Below, in pieces: positions 19,071-27,796 of a stretch of DNA of 64,000 nt. Both the position numbers and the translations under genes were made by a program. The DNA lies in contig NC_010334.1 of the NCBI RefSeq assembly GCF_000019185.1, forward strand, positions 4,402,001 through 4,466,000, given 5' to 3'. This DNA is from Shewanella halifaxensis HAW-EB4. GTDB taxonomy: Bacteria > Pseudomonadota > Gammaproteobacteria > Enterobacterales > Shewanellaceae. How positions within the stretch are numbered: position 1 is the first letter of the stretch; each line of letters begins with the position of its first letter. The notes under the pieces were generated by a model, which was not told the origin of the DNA, did not search any database, and saw only the letters and a program-made list of their open reading frames with translations.

Positions 19071-21140
19071 TTAGAAGCGGTACTTTACGCCAACTTCATA
19101 AGAGCGGCCTTCATTTGGCTGACCGTATCCTTCGTAGTGTGACTCATCGAGTAGGTTATTAAGATTAACGTAAGCAGAGAGCTGCGGTGTAATCGACTTA
19201 TTAATCCCCATATCAATCGTTAAGGTCTCAGACTCCCACTCATCAGAGCGATCATCAATCAGAATATCTGTGCGGTAACGAACGCGCAGATTACTGTCGA
19301 TATCTAGCCAAGGTTGATACCAGTTAACAATCGCAGTCACGGTGTCCTTTGGAATATCACGGAAGTAGTCAGAATCACGATCATCAGTGGTATTGCGAGC
19401 ATGCGTGTAAGTGTAATCTAGAGATAAACTGATATTTTCACTCAGCTGACTTTGGGTACTAATCTCGATGCCGTAAAACTCTGAGCTTCCCACGTTTTGA
19501 TAAACTTCTAGATCCCAATCTGGATCAGTTGGATCAGGCATATAGGTAGAGACAATCTTATCGCTGACATCATGGTAAAACAGACCGATATCGATACTGT
19601 TTAATAACTGATGGCTAAAATCGTTCTTCCAACCTAAGGTATAGCTCGTATTACGCTCCGGTTTAATGTCGTGACGTGCTCCCGTATCGTCATACATTTC
19701 GGTAAAGGTTGCGAAACGAGTTTTTTGCGCAATAGAACCGTAGATTAAACCTGCATTATCTAAGGTGTAGCTCATACCTAACATAGGATCTAAAGTATCT
19801 GAACCATCCTCACCCGATGCAGCATCGTAGTCACGATCTTCAACAACCGTTTGTTTATGCCATGCGATACCTGCAACCACATTTAGCGCACCAAATGTCA
19901 TGGTATCTTCAGCAGCCAAACTAATGGTATCGAGTTGAGAGCGCTCATAAGCATGGGAACGGTCAGTGTCTATATATGCGACATTTTTCTTCTTATGAAC
20001 ATCATTCTTGAAGTTTACAGACAGGCTTAAACTGTTCCAATCGGCTAACACCATATCGGTAAACAAGGCGCCACCTGCTGTGTAGTCACTGAAGCTACTG
20101 GTCGCTAATTTGACGTCTTTTTCTGGATTGCTATAGGAGTCATAACTATCGTTATGCATATGGTAGTAGCCTAATGCACGAACAGTGAGCCAATCATTAA
20201 CGCGGTGTAAACCACTTAAATCCATCCCCGTATCTTTATATTCGGAGATATCGGCAAAGCTACTAAAGTCACTAAATACCTTGTTGTTACGGGTGTTATA
20301 GGGCAATTCACGATCTGAGTCTAAGCTAAATACACTGGCAAATAGTTCGGTATTTTCGTTAGCGTAACCACCACGAACCCAGATATTAGTCGACTCGTAA
20401 GCCGAGTTTTCACGTTTACCACCATCTTCAACGATCATCTGCTTTGGTAAGTCGCCATACTTGTCTCTCACATCGGACAGTACTGGTTCGAAGTCATTAG
20501 ACATCCGCATCGCATCACGGCCACGGTGATCGACAGATGCAAATAGACTAAAGCCGTTCTTACCTAAGCTAAGTGTACCCGACTGGTAATTTTGACCCAT
20601 CTGACCAAAAGACGCTTGTAGATCACCACTAACCCCCTCTTGGCCTTTCTTGGTGATGATGTTGACTACACCGCCCATACCATTTGGACCATAAAGCACT
20701 GATGACGCACCTTTAACCACATCAATTTTTGCAATGATGTTGGCAGGTATTTGGTTAAGGTCTAACTGACCATAGTTAGTTTCATAGTAAGGCACACCAT
20801 CAAGCAAAATAAGCACCTTATCTTGCTCAAAACCCTGAATAGTCAGAAACTTCTCGCCCTTACTTGATTGAGCTACATGTACGCCAGGTATATAGTCGAG
20901 TGCATCGGCGACCGTTTTTGCGCCTATCAGCTCAATTTGCTCTGCGGTCATGGTGTTATTGATTGCGATATCTCTAACGCCTGTTTCCTCTGAAACAACA
21001 ATCTCACCGAGAGAGAACACGTCATTTGTATCACTGGCCACTGCGTATTGGCATGCCAACAAACTACTGATGATGACTGCGATTTTAGTATTTCTTGTTT
21101 TGATCACCGAAGACTCCGAACTGCTCGTTGTAGGGATCAC
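19071..21140 (-). CDS. TonB-dependent outer-membrane receptor
   Basis: 689 residues. A long N-terminus with signal (IAVIISSLLACQYAVAS) leads to a plausible TonB box region (FSLGEIVVSEETG) and a plug domain (TVADALDYIPGVHVAQSSKGEKFLTIQGF, VDVVKGASSVLYGPNGMGGVVNIITKKG). The remainder is a 22-strand-type barrel ending GRSYEVGVKYRF, with the terminal Phe expected for barrel insertion. It is first in the operon, 9 bases before the binding-protein gene, so ligand entry is coupled genetically to the rest of the system. Closest in style to BtuB/siderophore receptors; the substrate is unassigned. Confidence 0.93.
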   Translation of the reverse strand: MIPTTSSSESSVIKTRNTKIAVIISSLLACQYAVASDTNDVFSLGEIVVSEETGVRDIAINNTMTAEQIELIGAKTVADALDYIPGVHVAQSSKGEKFLTIQGFEQDKVLILLDGVPYYETNYGQLDLNQIPANIIAKIDVVKGASSVLYGPNGMGGVVNIITKKGQEGVSGDLQASFGQMGQNYQSGTLSLGKNGFSLFASVDHRGRDAMRMSNDFEPVLSDVRDKYGDLPKQMIVEDGGKRENSAYESTNIWVRGGYANENTELFASVFSLDSDRELPYNTRNNKVFSDFSSFADISEYKDTGMDLSGLHRVNDWLTVRALGYYHMHNDSYDSYSNPEKDVKLATSSFSDYTAGGALFTDMVLADWNSLSLSVNFKNDVHKKKNVAYIDTDRSHAYERSQLDTISLAAEDTMTFGALNVVAGIAWHKQTVVEDRDYDAASGEDGSDTLDPMLGMSYTLDNAGLIYGSIAQKTRFATFTEMYDDTGARHDIKPERNTSYTLGWKNDFSHQLLNSIDIGLFYHDVSDKIVSTYMPDPTDPDWDLEVYQNVGSSEFYGIEISTQSQLSENISLSLDYTYTHARNTTDDRDSDYFRDIPKDTVTAIVNWYQPWLDIDSNLRVRYRTDILIDDRSDEWESETLTIDMGINKSITPQLSAYVNLNNLLDESHYEGYGQPNEGRSYEVGVKYRF

Positions 21141-21289
21141 AAGCCTTTAACACCAATAAAGAACCTGCTTCACCGAAAATTCGCGCATATCTTATTCTTA
21201 ATCTTACGATATAAGTATTTACAAAACTCAACTCTAGACACCAATCACTCAATAAAAAACCAATAACGACACAACACCATATAATTACA

Positions 21290-21322
21290 AGTCACAAAGG
21301 ACAAATAGTCGCAACAGGACAA
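21290..21322 (-). promoter_or_regulatory. Near-perfect direct repeat upstream of the receptor operon
   Basis: On the plus strand AGTCACAAAGGACAA (21290-21304) is followed after two bases by AGTCGCAACAGGACAA (21307-21322), differing by one substitution and one base gap. The spacing and position, about 150 bases upstream of the receptor start, suggest a tandem operator for an unidentified regulator. Confidence 0.45.
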
Positions 21323-21557
21323 GTTGGCGAGATAATATGTCTACTCGGGTTGAAATAAATCCGCAACATCTTGTTTTAACAAGCTAATGCAGCAATTGCT
21401 AAACTTGATTTTTTTACAGCTTCGTTAGCGGTTAGTTTTGTGGAGATGTTCTAGGAGGTAGAGATAGGAGGAAAATAACCACGTATATTGAACTGTGACG
21501 CACGATTGACTATTGATAACGACTTTATAGCGAATAGAATTAATAAAAATCAGGCAC

Positions 21558-21584
21558 AAAAAAGCCAGTCTAAAGACTGGCTTT
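21558..21584 (-). terminator. Intrinsic terminator of sspA-sspB
   Basis: AAAGCCAGTC and GACTGGCTTT are exact complements around a 4-base loop, and on the minus strand they are followed by TTTTTTG. It lies about 15 bases past the sspB stop. Confidence 0.88.
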
Positions 21585-21598
21585 CATAAAACTAAAAC

Positions 21599-22069
21599 TT
21601 ACTTAACCAAGGTTAAATGACCGCGTCGTTTTGACTCTTTAGCCTCAACGTTGTCGGGTTCTGGTTCGCTAGTTTCAACTACAGGTTCAGGTTCTTTCAG
21701 TACTACTGAAAGCCCTGATTCCTCTTCGTTCTCATCATCTAACTGATACGCTTCTTCAAGTTCAAAAACCGTACCTGCACCATTTTCACGGGCATAGATA
21801 GCGACGATAGAAGCCATAGGCAAAAGTACTTGCTGAGGAACACCGCCAAAACGCGCACTGAACTCAATAAACTCATTAGTGATCTGTAGTCCACCTACAG
21901 CACTCTCGGTAATATTAAGTACAATCTGGCCATCTTTAACATATTGTTGTGGTACTTGAGTGCCTGGCACGTAAGCGTCGACAACAACATGGGGCGTTAG
22001 CTGGTTATCCATCAACCAGTCATAATAAGCCCTTAATAAATATGGACGATTCGGGGTTAGCTCTTTCAT
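21599..22069 (-). CDS. sspB: ClpXP adaptor SspB
   Basis: 156 residues, cytosolic. It delivers ssrA-tagged peptides to ClpXP. The globular domain (residues 1-110) contains PYLLRAYYDWLMDNQLTPHVVVDA and NEFIEFSARFGGVPQQVLLPMASIVAIYARENG. An acidic flexible tail follows, and the conserved ClpX-binding tail is basic/hydrophobic, RRGHLTLVK at the end. Start and stop overlap those of sspA as TAATG, which couples translation. Length is normal. Confidence 0.95.
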   Translation of the reverse strand: MKELTPNRPYLLRAYYDWLMDNQLTPHVVVDAYVPGTQVPQQYVKDGQIVLNITESAVGGLQITNEFIEFSARFGGVPQQVLLPMASIVAIYARENGAGTVFELEEAYQLDDENEEESGLSVVLKEPEPVVETSEPEPDNVEAKESKRRGHLTLVK

Positions 22070-22698
22070 TAGATACCCATGCGCATTTCGCGCTCAGTCT
22101 CAGTTAAAGAAGCCTTAAATGATTCACGATCAAAAAGACGTGTCATGTAAGCTTTGATATCTTTAGCTGTACGGCTATCAAGCTCAATACCTAGTACAGG
22201 TAAACGCCACAATAATGGGCCAAGGTAGCAATCTGCTAGACCAAATTCTTCACTCATGAAGTAAGGCACTTCACCAAAAATTGGTGCAATAGCAGTTAGG
22301 CCTTCTTGTAGCTCTTTACGAGCAGCATCAGCACGGTCACCCTTTCTGATACGCTCAACAAGCGCATACCAGTCTTCTTCAATGCGGTGCATCCAAAGAC
22401 GAGTTTGACCACGTGAAACCGGATAAACAGGCATTAGTGGAGGATGAGGGAAACGCTCATCTAGGTATTCCATAATGATTCGAGAGTTATAAAGCACTAG
22501 CTCTCTGTCTACCAAAGTTGGCACTGTGTTGTACGGGTTAAGCTCGATCAAGTCTTCAGGGATCTCATTAGGATCAACCTGTAGAACATCAACGGTTACA
22601 CCTTTCTCAGCAAGCACGATACGTACTTGATGGCTATAAAGGTCGTCTGCACCTGAATACAGGGTCATGATTGAGCGTTTGTTGGCAGCAACAGCCAT
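22069..22698 (-). CDS. sspA: Stringent starvation protein A
   Basis: 209 residues from the ATG at 22698, chosen over an in-frame ATG at 22740 because GGAGGG lies 6 bases before it and the product then starts MAVAANKRSIMTLYSG like its relatives. It has a glutathione S-transferase fold: thioredoxin-like N-half (GADDLYSHQVRIVLAEKGV, NPYNTVPTLVDRELVLYNSRIIMEYLDERFPHPPLMP) and helical C-half. SspA binds RNA polymerase and alters stress-phase transcription rather than acting as a transferase. It follows petC on the same strand. Confidence 0.95.
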   Translation of the reverse strand: MAVAANKRSIMTLYSGADDLYSHQVRIVLAEKGVTVDVLQVDPNEIPEDLIELNPYNTVPTLVDRELVLYNSRIIMEYLDERFPHPPLMPVYPVSRGQTRLWMHRIEEDWYALVERIRKGDRADAARKELQEGLTAIAPIFGEVPYFMSEEFGLADCYLGPLLWRLPVLGIELDSRTAKDIKAYMTRLFDRESFKASLTETEREMRMGI

Positions 22699-22807
22699 TG
22701 ATACCCTCCGGGATTCACAAATAAAAAGCAAAAAATGCAAACATAAACGAGGAGCAAGGCTCCCCGTTTACAATTTGCGGATAATACATTCTAACCTTTA
22801 TTTGGGG

Positions 22808-23503
22808 TTAGTGTACATCTTTCCAGTACTCTTTCTTTAAGAGGTAGGCCACAACAAAGAAAATAAATAGGAAGCCCATCACCCACCAACCTAAGCGTTC
22901 ACGCTCAAGCTTGATAGGATCGCCAGAGTAAACCAAGTATCCAGTGATATCTTTTACCACTTGATCATACTCTTCAGCTGATAGCGCACCGCCAGTAGCA
23001 ACTAACGTTCCATCTTCTTGTTTAACAGGAAGACCTTGTAGGCCTTCAAGTACATGCGGCATACCTACCAATGGGAAAATAGTATTGTTCACACCAAAAG
23101 GACGGCTTTCATCTTTATAGAAACCCTTAAGGTATGAGTAAATCCAATCTTCACCACGTACTCGGGCAACCAAAGTTAAGTCAGGAGGTGAAGCACCGAA
23201 CCACTTAGCTGCATCAGCATCTGGGATGGCGATCTCCATTAACTCACCAATCTTGGCGCCTTCAGGTAAGTACTTGGCGCGCATCTCGTCAAGCGGAATG
23301 CCTAAGTCTGTTGCGACACGCTCATAACGTTGATACTGAGTACTATGACAGCCTGCACAGTTATTTTGGAATAGATCCAAGCCACGCTGTAAAGACTCCT
23401 GGTCATTCAGGTCAATATTAGCTTGCTCTAGAGGTGCTCCGCCCCCGGCTGCGATAGCCAAGGTTGGCACCAATGCAACTAATGCAATCAGTAATTTTTT
23501 CAT
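22808..23503 (-). CDS. petC: Ubiquinol-cytochrome c reductase cytochrome c1 subunit
   Basis: 231 residues. Signal peptide (MKKLLIALVALVPTLAIAAG), haem c motif CAGCH (C49, C52, H53), and a single C-terminal membrane anchor near 206-222 (WWVMGFLFIFFVVAYLLKKEY). It accepts electrons from the Rieske centre and passes them to soluble cytochrome c in the periplasm. Its start overlaps the petB stop by one base. Third gene of petABC. Confidence 0.96.
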   Translation of the reverse strand: MKKLLIALVALVPTLAIAAGGGAPLEQANIDLNDQESLQRGLDLFQNNCAGCHSTQYQRYERVATDLGIPLDEMRAKYLPEGAKIGELMEIAIPDADAAKWFGASPPDLTLVARVRGEDWIYSYLKGFYKDESRPFGVNNTIFPLVGMPHVLEGLQGLPVKQEDGTLVATGGALSAEEYDQVVKDITGYLVYSGDPIKLERERLGWWVMGFLFIFFVVAYLLKKEYWKDVH

Positions 23504-24717
23504 TAGTGTGTCAACCTCTCTGGTACCGGCTTAGTCTTTTCATTCTTACTGTAAACCCATAGGAATAAGAAGAAACCAAAGTAAGTTAGAGTGAAGATAC
23601 GTGCAGCAATTGTCAGTGCAGGCGTAGCTGGCACCGCACCTAAGTAACCCAATACTAGGAACGAAATAGCAAACTGGCTGATGTTCACCTTGTGGATCAT
23701 GCTGCGGTAACGAATTGACTTAACCTTACAACGGTCTAACCATGGCAATACAAACAGTACTGCAATAGCTAAGCCCATGCCGATAACACCCATTAACTTG
23801 TCTGGGATAGCACGCAAGATTGCGTAGAACGGTGTGAAGTACCAAACTGGCGCAATATGCTCTGGTGTCTTCATTGGGTTAGCCGCTTCAAAGTTTGGCT
23901 TTTCAAGGAAGTAACCACCGCCTTCAGGCATAAAGAACAATACATAACAGAAGACAATCAAGAAGCCAGCAACGCCCATGATATCTTTCACTGTGTAGTA
24001 AGGGTGGAATGGGATACCATCTTTTGGCCAGCCATTCTCATCTTTGTTCTTCTTAATTTCGATGCCATCTGGGTTGTTTGAACCCACTTCATGTAGTGCG
24101 ATTAGGTGTAGGAATACTAAAACCACAAGTACAAGCGGCAGCGCAATAACGTGCAATGCAAAGAAACGGTTTAGAGTCGCACCCGACACAACAAAGTCAC
24201 CACGGATCCACAATGTTAGGTCATCACCAATAACAGGGATTGCACCGAACAATGAGATAATGACCTGTGCACCCCAGTAAGACATCTGTCCCCAAGGCAG
24301 TAGGTAACCCATAAAGGCCTCTGCCATCAACACGAGGAAGATAAGCATACCGAATAGCCACAACAGCTCTCTAGGTTTCTGGTATGAGCCGTAGATAAGA
24401 CCACGGAACATATGAAGATAGATCACCACAAAGAAAGCGGAGGCCCCGGTGGAATGCATATATCGCAGCAACCAACCGTACTCAACATCACGCATGATGT
24501 ATTCAATTGAAGCAAACGCACCCTCAGCAGTCGGTACGTAGTTCATTGTTAGCCAGATACCGGTAAGTAGCTGGTTTACCAGTACTAACATGGCCAGTGA
24601 GCCAAAGAAGTACCAGAAGTTAAAGTTGGTTGGTGTCGCATATTGACCGACGTGACGATTGTACGTCGCGGTCATTGGAATGCGTTCATCAATCCAGTTA
24701 ATAATATTCTTAACCAT
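23503..24717 (-). CDS. petB: Ubiquinol-cytochrome c reductase cytochrome b subunit
   Basis: 404 residues, eight membrane helices. Two bis-His haem sites are visible as HSTGASAFFVVIYLHMFRG and FALHVIALPLVLVVLVFLHLIALH. The quinol-oxidation loop PEW equivalent appears as PVWYFTPFYAILRAIPDK. It oxidises ubiquinol across the inner membrane within complex III. It overlaps both petA and petC by one base, so the three subunits are translated as a unit. Confidence 0.97.
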   Translation of the reverse strand: MVKNIINWIDERIPMTATYNRHVGQYATPTNFNFWYFFGSLAMLVLVNQLLTGIWLTMNYVPTAEGAFASIEYIMRDVEYGWLLRYMHSTGASAFFVVIYLHMFRGLIYGSYQKPRELLWLFGMLIFLVLMAEAFMGYLLPWGQMSYWGAQVIISLFGAIPVIGDDLTLWIRGDFVVSGATLNRFFALHVIALPLVLVVLVFLHLIALHEVGSNNPDGIEIKKNKDENGWPKDGIPFHPYYTVKDIMGVAGFLIVFCYVLFFMPEGGGYFLEKPNFEAANPMKTPEHIAPVWYFTPFYAILRAIPDKLMGVIGMGLAIAVLFVLPWLDRCKVKSIRYRSMIHKVNISQFAISFLVLGYLGAVPATPALTIAARIFTLTYFGFFLFLWVYSKNEKTKPVPERLTH

Positions 24718-25307
24718 TACGCAGCTCCTGTATCAACACCAATAATTACGGTGCTATCATCAATATATTGATGTGGAGGAATAACTAGGTTTAATGGTGC
24801 TGGTACACCTTGGAACACACGACCAGCCATATCAAACTTAGAACCGTGACAAGGGCAGAAGAAGCCAGAGGCAACCCCTTCTACTTGCTCACCAAACGTG
24901 TCTGGTAGGTAAGTTGGAGAACAACCTAGATGGGTACATAAGCCAACGGCTATGAAGTACTCAGCCTTAATTGAACGTCCAGAGTTTTGAGCGTATGCAG
25001 GCTGCTGTGGTTCAACAGAGTCTGGATCGCGAAGCTGAGCATCGAGTGTTGGTAGACCATCTAAGATCTCCTGCGTACGACGAACAACCCATACAGGCTT
25101 ACCACGCCACTCAACTCGAATAAGTTGACCTGGCTCTACTTTACTAATATTTACTTCTACCGGCGCACCTGCAGCTTTCGCTTTGGCACTCGGATTCCAT
25201 GACTTTATAAACGGAACCGCTACAGCAGCGGCACCAGCACCACCAACTACGGCGGTGGCTACGGTCAGAAATCTGCGACGTCCGGTATCGACTGGCGCAT
25301 TGCTCAT
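24717..25307 (-). CDS. petA: Ubiquinol-cytochrome c reductase Rieske iron-sulfur subunit
   Basis: 196 residues. A twin-arginine signal-anchor (GRRRFLTVATAVVGGAG, residues 10-26) is followed by the 2Fe-2S domain with CTHLGC (124-129) and CPCHGS (151-156), giving ligands C124, H126, C151 and H154. It takes electrons from quinol bound to cytochrome b. First gene of petABC. Length is normal, and there is no broken motif. Confidence 0.97.
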   Translation of the reverse strand: MSNAPVDTGRRRFLTVATAVVGGAGAAAVAVPFIKSWNPSAKAKAAGAPVEVNISKVEPGQLIRVEWRGKPVWVVRRTQEILDGLPTLDAQLRDPDSVEPQQPAYAQNSGRSIKAEYFIAVGLCTHLGCSPTYLPDTFGEQVEGVASGFFCPCHGSKFDMAGRVFQGVPAPLNLVIPPHQYIDDSTVIIGVDTGAA

Positions 25308-25402
25308 CCACTTGTCTCCAGAGAGTGTTGGAATTTTTGTTTTATTATCTTTTTCAAAGCAGATTTAAACCGAAATTCAAATCCGAATTTGAGAAGCAGC
25401 CC

Positions 25403-25408
25403 ATTATA
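25403..25408 (-). promoter_or_regulatory. Candidate -10 element of the petABC promoter
   Basis: On the minus strand a perfect TATAAT stands about 95 bases upstream of petA, preceded by GGC. The sequence at the -35 spacing is a poor match, so an activator or another start is possible. Confidence 0.4.
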
Positions 25409-25670
25409 GCCAAAAATTTGAGCCAGATCATAGTTAAAACACTTAACTTCGTTAACTATGTTGCTTTTAATGCCTATTCCGTATGAAAAGCATGCATTAC
25501 AACCAACAAAAATGGTCATTTTCGTTAGCAGAACATTCTAAAAGCTCTTATTCAACTCCTGCTAAATTAGCAACTTACACCTATTTATTGATTTTTACTG
25601 ATGATAAGGACTGAGTCTACTGAAGAGCTAGGAATAAACAATAGTGGCTAACATAAATCAGACAGGCATA

Positions 25671-25702
25671 AAAAAAGGCCTAACTTGCGTTAGACCTTTT
25701 TT
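25671..25702 (-). terminator. Intrinsic terminator after hflC
   Basis: On the minus strand AAGGTCTAAC pairs with GTTAGGCCTT (one G-U pair) around a 4-base loop, flanked by A-runs and T-runs on both sides. It lies 18 bases past the hflC stop and could work on either strand. Confidence 0.85.
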
Positions 25703-25719
25703 ATAAAACTTTAGAATAA

Positions 25720-26601
25720 CTACTTTCCAGATGAACTATTCATATATCTGAAGAACTCACTATCAGGCTCAAGCACCATAACGTCATTCTTACCAGAGAA
25801 ACTTGCTTTATAAGCATCTAAGCTTCGCATAAAGCTAAAGAACTCAGGATCTTTAGTATATGCATCGGCATAAATCTTAGCTGCTTCTGCGTCACCTTCA
25901 CCGCGAATAGTCAAAGCTTTACGCTCTGCTTCTGCAGTCTGAATAGTCACACTTGCGTCAGTCTTCGCACGGATAATTTCCGCTTGCTCTTGACCTTGAG
26001 CGCGATGCTCTTTAGCCACAGCTTGACGTTCTGCACGCATACGCTGGTAAATACTGGTACTGACGTTTGCTGGTAAGTTAATCTGCTTAACTCGCACATC
26101 AACTACCTCAACACCTAAGTCTTTAGCACTCTCAGCAGCATTTTTAAGCGCATCTGATTGCAGCTCATCACGGCTACCAGAAACAATCTCTTTAATGGTT
26201 CTGCGACCAAACTCGGTACGAAGATCGTTATTGATCTTACGCTGTAACAAGGTTTCAGCGTTAGCCTTAATACCACCGTTAGTCGAAAGGTAATAACGTT
26301 CAAAGTCTTTAATGCGCCACTTCACGTATGAATCGACCATCAAGTCTTTTTTCTCTGACGTTACAAAGCGATCTGCTGCGCCATCCAAAGTTTGCACTCG
26401 TGAATCCATATACTTAATTTTATCAAGCATCGGGATCTTCAAATGAAGTCCTGGAGCATAAACACGCGTCACACCGTCGTCTTTTAGTACCTTACCAAAT
26501 CGAGAAACGATGGCACGCTCGCCTTCATTCACAACTAATAGTGAAGATAAAGAGATCGCAATAAGTACCGCTACGATTATCGCTGTAAATCTACCCATCA
26601 A
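25720..26601 (-). CDS. hflC: HflC, regulator of the FtsH protease
   Basis: 293 residues, N-terminal membrane helix (AIIVAVLIAISLSSLLVV) and an SPFH/band-7 domain (VNEGERAIVSRFGKV to about 180), then a helical C-terminus (AEIIRAKTDASVTIQTAEAERKALTIRGEGDAEAAKIYADAY). HflC and HflK form a large periplasm-facing assembly around FtsH and restrain its activity. The start codon directly follows the hflK stop. Slightly shorter than the E. coli protein (334) but with all regions present. Confidence 0.95.
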   Translation of the reverse strand: MMGRFTAIIVAVLIAISLSSLLVVNEGERAIVSRFGKVLKDDGVTRVYAPGLHLKIPMLDKIKYMDSRVQTLDGAADRFVTSEKKDLMVDSYVKWRIKDFERYYLSTNGGIKANAETLLQRKINNDLRTEFGRRTIKEIVSGSRDELQSDALKNAAESAKDLGVEVVDVRVKQINLPANVSTSIYQRMRAERQAVAKEHRAQGQEQAEIIRAKTDASVTIQTAEAERKALTIRGEGDAEAAKIYADAYTKDPEFFSFMRSLDAYKASFSGKNDVMVLEPDSEFFRYMNSSSGK

Positions 26602-27747
26602 TTAGTTCCTCCCCAACGAACGTTCACCTCGAGATGGGCGACCATCAAGAGGAATACTGCTGTTAGTATGAGTTGTACTATTAACTGACATAACAGACGT
26701 TGCCGGTTTACTCTTAGCACTTGCAGACTTATGCGCTTGGCTATTCTGCATCAGCTTGTCTAACGGTAGATACATCAAGTTACCGCTATTCTTAGCATCA
26801 ATAAGTACTTTACTTGTACCGCTCATAATCTCTTGCATCGTATCAAAATACATACGCTCACGAGTCACTTCTGGTGCGGCTTGATACTCAGGTAGTAACT
26901 GATTGAAACGAGCTACCTTACCTTGTGCTTCTAGGGTTACTTTTTGCTTATACGCAATTGCTTGTTGATCCATACGCTGCACAGTACCACGAACCTTTGG
27001 CTCTAACTGGCGTGAGTATGCTTCAGCTTCACGAATAAAGCGCTGCTCATCCTCTTGTGCTGCAATAGCGTCATCAAAGGCGTCTTTCACCTCTTCTGGC
27101 GGACGTGCAGGCAAGAAGTTCACATCAACAACCATAATACCTAGTTTGTAAGGCTTGATAATTCGCTCAATCTCATCCCATGTATCACGACGAATTTTAT
27201 CTCGACCAGTCGTCAAGATATCATCCATAGTGTTATGGCCGATAACATAGCGAAGCGCACTGTCTGTCGCTTCACGCAAACTCGCGTCTGCATCAACTAC
27301 GCTATACAAATAATTTTCAGCGTTATTCACTCGGTACTGAACATCAAGCTGTACAAGAACAACGTTCTCGTCGGCTGTCAGCATGCTTCCTGAAGCTGGA
27401 ATTGAGCGAACGGTTTGTACGTTTACTGGTGTCACTTCATCAATAAAAGTGGCTTTCCATTGAAGGCCTGGATCAACTTCACCAATATACGCACCAAAAC
27501 GGAGCTCTACCCCTTTCTCAGCTTCTTTTATTGTATAGAAACCCGATAGGCCCCATACAACAACGGCAATAACAAGGACTATGACTAAGCTGACACCGCT
27601 AACGCTGCCACCAGAACCATTGCCTTTGCCGCCGAAGCGCTTCGAAAGATTACGAAAAACTTCATCTAGATCTGGTGGTCCTTTATCATTACCACCCTTA
27701 TTTCCCCAAGGGTCTTGACCCTTGTTACCGGGCTCGTTCCAAGCCAT
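26602..27747 (-). CDS. hflK: HflK, regulator of the FtsH protease
   Basis: 381 residues. The Gly/Asn-rich cytoplasmic N-terminus (MAWNEPGNKGQDPWGNKGG) is typical. One membrane helix near 53-73 (VSLVIVLVIAVVVWGLSGFY) leads to an SPFH domain (IKEAEKGVELRFGAY, LQWKATFIDEVTPVNVQTVRSIP). It is the partner of HflC and lies directly upstream. It follows hflX by 49 bases; the hflX-hflK-hflC order after hfq is the usual gammaproteobacterial layout. Confidence 0.95.
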   Translation of the reverse strand: MAWNEPGNKGQDPWGNKGGNDKGPPDLDEVFRNLSKRFGGKGNGSGGSVSGVSLVIVLVIAVVVWGLSGFYTIKEAEKGVELRFGAYIGEVDPGLQWKATFIDEVTPVNVQTVRSIPASGSMLTADENVVLVQLDVQYRVNNAENYLYSVVDADASLREATDSALRYVIGHNTMDDILTTGRDKIRRDTWDEIERIIKPYKLGIMVVDVNFLPARPPEEVKDAFDDAIAAQEDEQRFIREAEAYSRQLEPKVRGTVQRMDQQAIAYKQKVTLEAQGKVARFNQLLPEYQAAPEVTRERMYFDTMQEIMSGTSKVLIDAKNSGNLMYLPLDKLMQNSQAHKSASAKSKPATSVMSVNSTTHTNSSIPLDGRPSRGERSLGRN

Positions 27748-27796
27748 TTAGTACTCCATAAGTGTATGAAATAAACGAGATTACTAAAATACTTAA

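Larger units (their letters stand above)
21141..21598. other. 458-base intergenic region between the receptor operon and sspB
   Basis: No gene seen. It holds the presumed promoter of the 12-gene uptake operon, the direct repeat at 21290-21322 and the sspB terminator at 21558-21584. I found no convincing Fur box and no recognisable riboswitch fold by eye. Confidence 0.6.
25308..25719. other. 412-base intergenic region upstream of petA
   Basis: Contains the presumed pet promoter and the hflC terminator. A 71-codon open frame here (25304-25519) has no recognisable domain and is Phe/Lys-rich, so it is not called. Confidence 0.6.

Noticed and set aside
21141..21300. Fur box upstream of the TonB-dependent receptor
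   Set aside because: AT-rich stretches resemble half-sites, but no 7-1-7 or 19-base match reached a level I would defend.
25304..25519. 71-codon open frame overlapping the petA start
   Set aside because: No recognisable domain and no good ribosome site, and it spans the TATAAT candidate of the pet promoter.
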